Below, piece by piece: positions 56,303 through 64,000 of a stretch of 64,000 bases of DNA. The stretch is from Icerya purchasi. Its lineage: Eukaryota > Arthropoda > Insecta > Hemiptera > Monophlebidae. Where the stretch lies: contig CM077116.1 in assembly GCA_039619475.1 (NCBI GenBank), positions 21,975,443 through 22,039,442 on the forward strand, in the 5' to 3' direction. Position 1 is the first letter of the stretch; every line of letters starts with the position of its first letter. The notes under the pieces were generated by a model. That model made no database searches and was not told where the DNA came from. It saw only the letters and a program-made list of their open reading frames with translations. Both the position numbers and the translations under genes were made by a program.

Positions 56303-56639
56303 TTTTGTTTTTGTTTACAAACAAAACAATAACGTACGGGGACTAATTGTTTCTAATCTATTTGCCCATGTGTTAAATTTTTACGAGGAAAATTGATCAG
56401 TTATTGAAATTAAAAAACATCAACAGATATTTTAATACCGGCGGCTGTAACCGGCTTTCTGTTCACCTGAAACCGAAAATATTCGGAACGCAGTCAGTCG
56501 AATTCTTAACATTTATTCTCCTATTCCTCCCAAACCTATTCTTCATCATGTTGTTAGATCAGAATTTCTACCGAATCTTAGCTCATTTTCCCCAACCATT
56601 TTTCGATCTTCACGTTTTTCTGGCCTTCTCTTGATTATG

Positions 56640-57395
56640 TCGAGTGCTTTAAACTTCCCCCCTTTTGTTCAATCTCTTATGCTGAGTCTTCTGCTGTTCT
56701 GCGTGCATTTTCATTAAATCGACTACGTCATTCTTCTTATTCGCTCCTTGAATCATGATCTCTTCCTTTCCCTCTTAATCCAAACGGATTTTTTTGTGGA
56801 TTCCTGGCCATGCCGGAATCGAGAGATTATCTTCCTCTTCTCGTAGGTTTCTTCCTGTTTTCTCAACTTCCAATATTATCCTACTGTCTGCAGCGGCTCA
56901 TTCTAAACTATGGTTTAACTTCTACGTCTCCTCATTCTCCAATCCGAACTCCTTTTTCTTGTCTATTCAACGTTTCCTTCCTCGCTTCCATTAGTTTTTC
57001 AACTTTCCTTCTATGCACCGCTCCAACCTCTTTGCGATTTGCCGCCTGCGTTTTATAGTTTGTTCCCTTCCTCGTTTTTTCGTTATTTTCTTGTGCCTTC
57101 TCCTTATTGTGCATCCCTCCGGCAATCAATTTATTTGTGATCCCGATCGTATAATGTCCGGTTGATCGTAATTATCAACTGAACAAGCTTCGTTTTATTC
57201 CTTCCTTTTACAAATTGGTATTCCCACTCCATACTGTGCTTCGTTCGTTCTCTCCCTTCCTTCTTCTTCTCTTATCGTAGCTCGTGATTTTTTTCTGTCG
57301 GCTATTTCTGATCGTGTAAGGATCTAAGTCTCTCTTGCCTCTCTGTTCCATCGTTGTTGGGCTAATGCCCGTTTTGACGAGCCCATAAAAAAAAA
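56640..57395 (+). mobile_element. RNase H-bearing LINE, 3' part
   Basis: Plus strand: the RNase H end with the WIPGHAGIE box (about 56794-56822) lies in a frame that then shifts to SSSRRFLPVFSTSNIILLSA and AHSKLWFNFYVSSFSNPNSF. The C-terminal part with NQFICDPDRI is at about 57125-57150. The 3' terminus GGGCTAATGCCCGTTTTGAC with GAGCCC (57359-57384) forms a GGGCT/AGCCC stem and is followed by A9. Truncated before the RNase H core. Confidence 0.78.
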
Positions 57396-57434
57396 TATAA
57401 AAACTTAAGATTTGTTTTCTTCTTATAAATTTAA

Positions 57435-57660
57435 TACAATATCCTGGTTATTTACATAAAAGGGAATGCCTAGTGGAAATTTGGAATGAATATAGCGATA
57501 TAGAGAAAACGAAATATGGAGTAGGACAAGAGATTAGCCCCGTTACTGTTTCCAATTTACATTAACTCGCTCTCAATTGAGTTACAAATTCCAAACTTTG
57601 AATGATACGCTGTATGTAGTTAATTCGCAAGTATTAACACAATATTCTCGGTCCACTGCT
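57435..57660 (+). pseudogene. LINE RT fragment (14.8-17.5 kb family)
   Basis: Plus strand YPGYLHKRECLVEIWNEYSD then IEKTKYGVGQ (57440-57530), and after a frameshift LAPLLFPIYINSLSIELQIP (57534-57595). It is almost the same as CYLHERECLVKIGNEYSD / MGKTKYGVGQGTILAPLLFLIYINS in the minus-strand element, so it is the same family. The YADD box is degraded to EYADD-like text with a stop. Confidence 0.8.
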
Positions 57661-57773
57661 TCCAATTTTTGTAGTATTACTATTTTTCTGCTATCTTCAA
57701 CAATTAGTTCTCTTTTTGCGGTTTCGGATTGTGCTTATAGTTTCTGTATTTTATTCCATCCGTTCCCTTAATA

Positions 57774-57990
57774 GATTTTTAGCGCCGCGTTTTCTACCGT
57801 TTTATGCAGTTCCCGGAGTGATTTCTTCGCTCTTGTTTCCAGACTGAAATCAGCCCCTTTAAAATGGTATTCACGCCCGAAACAGAATGAGTCGGTAACC
57901 TTATCAATTATTTTTTGTTTTATACAGTCCCACTCACATAGTCGGTATACCGAGAAATAACGATCTGAACGTTTTTATTTTCTGCCATCG
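57774..57990 (-). pseudogene. Unrecognised coding-like stretch
   Basis: Minus strand: a 67-codon stop-free frame includes YRLCEWDCIKQKIIDKVTDS, then FCFGREYHFKGADFSLETRA and KKSLRELHKTVENAALKIY, ending TAA at 57774-57776. In an overlapping frame just upstream, ATG GCA... gives MAENKNVQIVISRYTDYVSG. A single frameshift could join the two. The charged, Cys/Trp-containing composition is unlike chance frames here. No family recognised; it may be a host exon or an unknown element. Confidence 0.3.
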
Positions 57991-58521
57991 GTCATTTAAA
58001 TAGAATAACTGTTTTAAATCTGAAGATGCGATTGGTACCGCTGCTAAGCATTGTTCAGATAAATAGATCACAAATTACTCCTAATGTTGTCGACAGCAAA
58101 ATCTGTATAGATCGCGAAACTCTCCAAATGCTACGCATTATTCGTAAAACATAAACAATGTTACGCGGTTAATCGAAGCAATTGAAATGTTCATACAACG
58201 ACAAAACAGCTCCCCGGATTCGTGGAGAATGATATTGTGAATCCCCTTCCATGGGAGCATTAAAATTAGATTGAAATCAATTCATTTGAGCTTATTAACT
58301 AAGAGTATTGCCTGTTCCATTTAAATGAAGTGATTTCTTGTGGGGATGACTTGATTAATAAATGTGATTTTCAATAGGAATTTTACTAATAAAAATAAAT
58401 AAATTATTTTGAATAGCAAAATCCGCCTCCTTTGAAATGATTTTTTGGACCTGGGTTTGCAACGAAGGACATGTTTTAACGTAATCTGAAATAATGAAGC
58501 CACTGTCATATTTTTTATATA
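57991..58521. other. Spacer before mariner
   Basis: Moderately AT-rich; nothing recognised. Confidence 0.4.
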
Positions 58522-58551
58522 CGAGGGTGGTTCAAATATAAACCGGAATTT
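58522..58551 (+). repeat. Mariner left TIR
   Basis: 30 bp, exact inverted copy of 59787-59816. Confidence 0.95.
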
Positions 58552-58668
58552 TTAAATAAACGCGCGAAAAATTTATTGTGGAAAAAGTGGTTGCACTGGC
58601 AGTTAGACCGGTTTGTTATGTAGAGCAATTAGAACCGCGTAAGCTCACTTTTTAGTGTAGTTAGAGCC

Positions 58669-59743
58669 ATGAGTGAAAAAGAAGTACCAGTGTCTGTTGC
58701 ACAACGCATCATTATTCGTTTTTTAGTCAAAGACGACGTAAAATCCGTGGAAATTTACCGAAAATTACGCGAACAGTTCGGGGATGAGTGTCTCTACAAA
58801 ACTCAAGTGTACGAGTGGTGTTCCGCGTTTCGAAAAGGACGTGAAGTGGTGTTAAACATACCACATGCGCGGCGCCCAAAAACCAGCATTACAGATGAAC
58901 ACGTCAAAGCCATCGAACAACTCATTTTGGCTGACCGACGCGTCCGTGTACGCGATATGACCGACGAATTGGGCATCAGCATAGGTAGTATTGAGACAAT
59001 AATTCATGATCGGCTAGGTTATCGCAAAATTGCAGCCAGATGGGTGCCAAGACTTCTGAATTTTGAACAGAAATTCACTCGTTGGGAAGTTTGTACGCGT
59101 CTCCTGCAGCGGTATGAAGAGGAAGGAGAGAATTTATTGCGGCGAATATTCACCATGGACGAAACTTGGGTACACTACTATACGCCCGAGGAGTAAACGC
59201 TCGTCTATGGAGTGGCGGAAGAAAAAAGAGGGAGCGCCAGTCAAAGCGAAGGTTACACAGTCAGCTGGGAAGGTGTTGTGTACCGTGTTTTGGGACATGA
59301 AGGGAGTGATCGCAGTCGATTTCCTAACTGAACAACGTACTGTGACGGCGCAGTATTACAGTAACCTCCTAAAAAACACAGTCAAACCGGCCTATCGAAC
59401 AAAAAGGCGCGAAATTCCGATCCGTAGTGCGATACTGCTTCAAGACAACGTCAGGCCACATACCGCTCGGCTCACGATGGAGACATTGGCCGAATTGGGC
59501 TGGGAAACACTTGAACATCCTCCTTACAGTCCAGATTTGTCGCCTTGTGATTATTATTTGTTTGGCCCGTTGAAAGAAGCACTTGGTGGACAACGTTTCG
59601 ACGGCAACGATGAGGTGGAATCGTTCGTGCGCAAATGGCTATGTGACAAGCCGCGAGATTTTTACGAAAAAGGAATAAAAAAATTGCCGGAGAGGTGGAA
59701 AAAGTGCGTAGCGTGCGAGGGGGGTTATCTCGAAAAATTGTAA
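58669..59743 (+). pseudogene. Mariner transposase, single-base frameshift
   Basis: About 357 codons, close to the usual ~345 of mariner transposases. The N-terminal helix-turn-helix region (RIIIRFLVKDDVKSVEIYRK; residues ~12-60) has a second HTH near 80-120 and the linker-type WVPRLL. The catalytic Asp residues are in FTMDETWVHYY (~residue 165), ILLQDNVRPHTA and HPPYSPDLSPCDYYLFG; 34 residues separate the last two, giving DD34D. The C-terminus is KLPERWKKCV. The frame breaks at 59194: an extra T after GAGGAG creates TAA, and the reading continues in the next frame (KRSSMEWRKKKEG). All other motifs are intact. As written it cannot make the full enzyme. Confidence 0.95.
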
Positions 59744-59786
59744 AAAATATGAGCACTGTAAGTATAAAATAAAAATTTTTATGACG

Positions 59787-59816
59787 AAATTCCGGTTTAT
59801 ATTTGAACCACCCTCG
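59787..59816 (-). repeat. Mariner right TIR
   Basis: Inverted copy of the left TIR; followed by TA. Confidence 0.95.
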
Positions 59817-59818
59817 TA

Positions 59819-60032
59819 GGACATGTATCAGTAATTAGCATTGAGGAAAAATAGTGTTTAGAGCGGAATACACGTATTCTTTGGAAGCATCCGGATTTCA
59901 TTTTGGTTTTCGTTCTTTCCACAGGATTTTTTTATTTCACTGATATCGATGAAGGGGGGGGGTAATACGTTTGTGTGGGAAATATTAAACATTAAAAAAT
60001 AATAAAAAAAATTACAGCAGATTTCATGTATT
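59819..60032. other. Spacer
   Basis: AT-rich with a G9 run at 59955-59963; nothing recognised. Confidence 0.4.
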
Positions 60033-60693
60033 AAGGGGGTATTCTAATCTAGAATTTAAAAAAAATCAATTTTTTTTTTACATATTTTTGAATTTTAAAC
60101 CTTTCAGAATATATTCTTGAGAGAGAATTTTAAAATTCCAATAATTTACGGAGTTATAGCTATTTTAGCGGCGTAGCAATTAAACCCATTTTTGGTAATG
60201 ATGACATTATTTAAATGTATAAATATAGGTAACCACAAAAACGCTTGAAAATCGATTAACTGAAGGTCGTAGTAACGTATTTTTTTGAAAACTTTTTCGT
60301 GTTCAGTGGTCAGTTCAGTTCAATTTAGCTTCAATCTTCAAGAAACGTAAATATGCGTACGCTGCTGACAGTTTGAAAATAAATCGTTTTGAGTATTAAT
60401 TTTAATGTTTGTGTGTAAAATGTGAGACGGATTCTTCGGTGCTTGTAGCGTTCTCTTTTGGCGGTGTTCGAGCTAGAAAATATTCCCTGATATTTCATTA
60501 ATTCACGAACTCTCAAACATCGCTTTAATTTGCGGTCGCTTATAGTTCGGTCAAGGATGCTTACTCGGCCAAAACCAAAAATCCCTATGCACGTTCGTAA
60601 AAACAGTCGCATCAGGTGGAGACTGCGTTGATGTCTGAGTAGTAGTAGTCGAAAGCTAAGAAAGTAATATGTGCCCGAACGCATTCGTACTGT

Positions 60694-60979
60694 TTGTCGA
60701 GTAAGATCGAGTCGAGGGACGATTGTAAAAATCCCGTTAAAATCCATGCAGGAACACGGACAATTGAAACTTGCAAATTACACATAGCTGTTTGCATTTT
60801 CAATGAAGGCTTTTTACAAATTTTAAAAATTATCAGTGCCTTGGGAATTAGTATTAGTCTCAAAGCTTCTTATGCGTTTGCTACTAAACGGGATAATAGT
60901 CGAATTGAACGCTCCGAGTAACGAGCTTCTGACGCTTCTATGGAAGCTAGAACTGCTCGTAAATCAGAACGAGCTTCCG

Positions 60980-60990
<11 letters not shown>
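60694..60990 (+). pseudogene. Mutator-like transposase C-terminal remnant
   Basis: Plus strand: RTIETCKLHIAVCIFNEGFL, then LQILKIISALGISISLKASY, then KRDNSRIERSE. After one TAA come RASDASMEARTARKSERAS, then an (AT)n run at 60981-61005. It parallels the end of the minus-strand relic at 54 kb (KTVEITTYT, MDLLGIAVGLDANNF, ...NVHINAAKNS...ARSAAL) and the family pattern FNEG/NDG...LGI..G...D..RI. No catalytic region is visible upstream. Confidence 0.6.
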
Positions 60991-61010
<20 letters not shown>

Positions 61011-61494
61011 TTTGAAATCGAAGAAGGCACACTCTATGAATCAGCAATCGCCGATTCAGAATGTAATTATCACGTACCATTCTAAGACTTGGATACGGCT
61101 GCCTGAAAGTTGCTCAAAACTTTAAACGTGTTTGTCTCAAAACTACTTTTTTCAACATGGTTGACGTGATATCTCAAGTTCTACTTAAACAATTTACTTA
61201 AAATTTGTACCAACCTTCAATGTATAACCCCCTCTATCACCCCTACCACTCCCGTATCAAAATTATGTTTTTTATTATTTTCAAAAAAATTATAAAAAAA
61301 AGTCGAAAAATGTATTTTTTTCTTTGAACAGCTGCCATTTTGCGAGAAAAAAATCCGTTTTCTCCTAAGTATGGCCTGTAACGACATTCTTATTAAATAA
61401 AAGTTTTTTTTTAAATTCCATTTTAGATTATCAGAAGGGCTGTGTAATCGTGTCAATCAGAACACACCCTTTGTTTTACCTCCAACTTTAATAA

Positions 61495-61685
61495 CTTATC
61501 ATCATCATCATCATCATCAAGTAGCAGCCCCATCTGGAGATTGCTCACACCATTTCTATATTCCCGGTTCCTTGCCATCTGAATTAGTTCGCTGCATTTT
61601 TTCCCGTCAATTTCTATCATTTCGATTCGTCTCCTTCCTCTTGTTGCTTTGTACCAACTTATAACTTCTTTAATTTTAATTGTTT
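61495..61685 (-). mobile_element. RTE-like LINE 3' tail with (ATG)n end
   Basis: Minus strand: ATRGRRRIEMIEIDGKK, then CSELIQMARNREYRNGVSNL, followed by QMGLLLDD, and the sequence ends in about six ATG/GAT trinucleotide repeats (61497-61520 as TCA/ATC on plus). RTE-type elements often end in short microsatellite tails rather than poly-A. Only the last ~60 codons are present. Confidence 0.6.
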
Positions 61686-61829
61686 TTCTTACATTTTTTT
61701 TTCTTGTGTATTTTTAAAATATTAATAAATATTTTGCGAAAAAAAGTGGATGGTAAAAATTTTTTTTTTTACCTTTTTTATCGACCTGGACAAATTTATG
61801 CCTCTATAACAAAATACTCCCTTAATAGA

Positions 61830-64000
61830 TTAATCTATTTCTAATTTATGTAATCGTCTCTCGTAGATTCATGCACGGTAAAAGATTACTGGAAGATTCG
61901 TTACCGTCAGCTTTAATAATATTCTTCGCCCTTTTATTGTTTTTTTTTTTATACTTTCCTTGTACCGCCAACTGAATATGCTTTCTCTTATTTTTTGAGC
62001 CGGATATTTCATTTTTTGATTTTTGACAGTAACAACGCTGGTTACAGCAACCTGTGCCCGACAGGGTGCATTTTTATTACAAGTTCTTAAAGTTTTTTTC
62101 TCAAAGCATCGTTTAATTGTAATATCTTTTCTATACCGATTTTTGCTAAATGTTCATAAGAGAAGAAGATAGTGTTTTTGAATTTGAATTTTTAAATTCT
62201 TTAAGCCCTCAACAAAGACACTTGTTTAAACGTGTGAAGTTTTTATATTAAATATGAAATAACAATGGTAAAAGCATTAATTATATTTTATTCGGCTAAA
62301 TCAGACACGTAAAATTTCGGAAATACTTTTCTAACAGTTTTTTTTTTTTTTTTTTTTCTTTAATCGTCAACTTAAATTTACTCGGAAAAATTACGCTTTT
62401 TAAAATGATTAAAATTAACAAATCAGTCCTTTTTACGTGTTTTTTTTTTTTGTAAAATTAATCGCCAAAAAGTATTTCGATATTTAATTTATTAAATGAA
62501 AGTAAATTGAGCGATCAAAACGCGTAATCGCAATAACCGGTTGAAGCACATATCAAACAACGAATTTCACATATAAAGAGATAAACGGGATATGTTATTG
62601 CATAAATCCGCTGTCCAAGACTGATGATATTGTGGATAGGCACTGCTTCAGTGCGAGTTGCTGTAAGAAACGCGGTTAACGAGGCTATTTCTGCGCATGC
62701 GCTATTTCACCTGAACATTTGTTTCTATAAGAACTATCAAAGACAAATTTGAAAATGTAAACCGGTTTCGGTGGCGTATATTAGGGGTCCAGCGTACACT
62801 GTTTGACTTTTTTACTTTTATATATATGTATACTTTTTTTTATTTAGTATTTTAGTTCGTCAACAGTTGTGAATAATATTCGTTTAATTTGAAGTTTAAA
62901 TGTATATTAAAAATTTTAGCGATTAGCAGAAAGACGGGATAATTTCGGAAACAATTAGATGGCCTTTTCGAAAATGATTCTTTCTTTAAGCGAGGTGTAC
63001 GTTTTTGCATGCTAACGATGACATAATTTTTCATGAATGTTCTCAATAGCGGTCGATGTAAATGTTTAAAAAACTTTTTCCCTCTTGTGAGGGGACACAC
63101 TGGTTGTTTTTCTAAAAGAAGCGATGAGAAGTGAATTTGCATAATTTTTTATACAATTGTCACTTTTTCCACTGTAACGTGTGGTCAAAGAATAATTAAA
63201 GCGGAACTCGGAGGTTTTATGCAAATTTTTTATTTTTATTTTCTACTCCAATGTTTATTAAAAAGAAGAAGAAAGAAGAAGAGAAGCTAATGAATATTCA
63301 CGTTGTTCTAATAATTGTGGAACATTTTCATTTTATCGAACTGGTTTTCGGAAGAATTTCACAATTTTCTCTCCAAAAGTTTTTAACTTCAATTCCAAAT
63401 TTGCATAGGCAATTTTTCTTTTAGTTGCAGTTCAAATTATCATTACAATACAACGCAAGCAGTGCGTGAGCACGATTGGACATTTATTTTATTTTCATAC
63501 AAATTCAATTTCATACGCTAACCTCATTATACATATGTAGTGTATAAAAATGTTTTCCTTACTGTGACGTCACAGTCTTGCGCAACTCATGCGATATCTA
63601 TTTCAATGTAACTTTGTGCGAAATTCAAATTAGTTTTTTTTCTTTCGATTTGCCGTTTTTTTCTTGTTCAATTTTAAGTCTAGGCGCATTCGCAATTTTG
63701 AAATAATTAAACTCAATACTGAAAAATGGCAATACATATATATACGTGTATATATATATATATATGTATTGAATAACGCTGGTGGCATTATAATACAGCC
63801 TTGTCTTATCCCTTTACTTATTCTTATTTCTTCTCTGTTTTTTTTTCCTACAATTAAATTTTGATTAAACGCTGCATTATTTTTTTTAAAAAAGATTATT
63901 TTATTGACGTATGCGTTAAAAAAAATTCAGATAAAAGGCCAGTCGGGACTCATGCAGGTGTAATTATTGCATGTTGACGGAAAACCTTTTCATTTTAGAG
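61830..64000. other. AT-rich end of window
   Basis: No gene recognised. It contains T-rich tracts (62338-62360), a TGCGCATGCGCT palindrome-like site at 62692-62703, a perfect 16-bp palindrome ACTGTGACGTCACAGT at 63561-63576 containing a CRE-type TGACGTCA, and (TA)n at 63735-63766. The 96-codon minus-strand frame 62852-63142 has no recognisable motif. Confidence 0.5.

Larger units (their letters stand above)
58522..59816 (+). mobile_element. Full-length mariner transposon, 1295 bp
   Basis: Class II element with perfect 30-bp terminal inverted repeats (58522-58551 and 59787-59816; outermost bases CGAGGGTGGTTCAAATATAA), flanked by TA target duplications at 58520-58521 and 59817-59818. It contains a single transposase gene with a DD34D catalytic signature. 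Identical repeats at both ends indicate a relatively recent insertion. It sits in AT-rich DNA next to a Mutator-like element. Confidence 0.97.
60033..61823 (+). mobile_element. Candidate Mutator-like element with short TIRs
   Basis: AAGGGGGTATTCT at 60033-60045 and its imperfect inverted relative AAAATACTCCCTT at 61811-61823 bracket a Mutator-like coding remnant. The pairing is only ~13 bp with two or three mismatches, and I found no matching target duplication. An RTE tail (61495-61685, minus) lies inside the interval. The boundaries are tentative. Confidence 0.35.

Noticed and set aside
60331..60747. 138-codon minus-strand frame
   Set aside because: Mostly opposite to and upstream of the plus-strand Mutator-like remnant; no motif; basic, Leu/Arg-rich chance composition.

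Overview
This window looks like AT-rich, repeat-dense nuclear DNA from an arthropod, most likely an insect. The reasons are a near-complete DD34D mariner, several non-LTR retrotransposon lineages of arthropod type (RNase H-bearing, Jockey-like, RTE-like), a Ty3/Gypsy remnant, a Helitron helicase remnant, pogo/jerky-like and Mutator-like transposase relics, a hAT-type MITE, tRNA-related SINEs, and long poly-A/poly-T and (AT)n tracts. No complete host gene is visible. Two short coding-like stretches (about 39.44-39.63 kb, plus strand, and 57.77-57.99 kb, minus strand) are the only candidates for host exons, and both are weak. The species cannot be told from this sequence.

Layout. 0-3.3 kb: two RNase H-bearing LINE 3' ends in opposite orientation; the second inserted into a short dispersed repeat and left an 11-bp target-site duplication. 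3.35-3.57 kb: a fold-back hairpin. 4.66-6.97 kb: a minus-strand LINE interrupted by a plus-strand LINE tail, again with an 11-bp duplication. 8.2-8.85 kb: LINE endonuclease fragment. 8.89-12.0 kb: an array of about eleven ~287-bp satellite monomers with an 861-bp higher-order duplication. 12.4-14.8 kb: unrecognised. 14.8-17.5 kb: minus-strand LINE with YADD reverse transcriptase and a nested plus-strand LINE tail. 18.1-19.3 kb: GC-richer, promoter-like DNA followed by another copy of the dispersed repeat. 22-23.5 kb: LINE and RTE fragments. 24.2 kb: tRNA-like sequence. 26.1-27.3 kb: pogo/jerky-like transposase relic. 30.6-33.1 kb: gutted Gypsy element with LTR remnants. 33.2-33.7 kb: hAT MITE with perfect 8-bp duplication. 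34.5-35.8 kb: RTE relic. 35.9-37.5 kb: Helitron relic. 39.6-42 kb: LINE ends. 42.6-43.5 kb: two internally deleted mariners head-to-head as a fold-back. 44.6-47.3 kb: LINE remnants. 47.5 and 52.7 kb: two copies of one SINE family. 48.2-51.1 kb: the longest LINE, Jockey-like, abutting another LINE (51.1-52.0 kb). 54 and 60.7 kb: Mutator-like relics. 55.3-57.7 kb: LINE fragments and a perfect long palindrome. 58.5-59.8 kb: the mariner. 61.5 kb: RTE tail. The rest is AT-rich DNA in which I see no gene.

The genes do not form a pathway; the window is layered mobile-element debris, and the most informative content is the order of insertions (nested elements, target duplications), the structured repeats, and the nearly intact mariner, which is disabled by what looks like one extra base.
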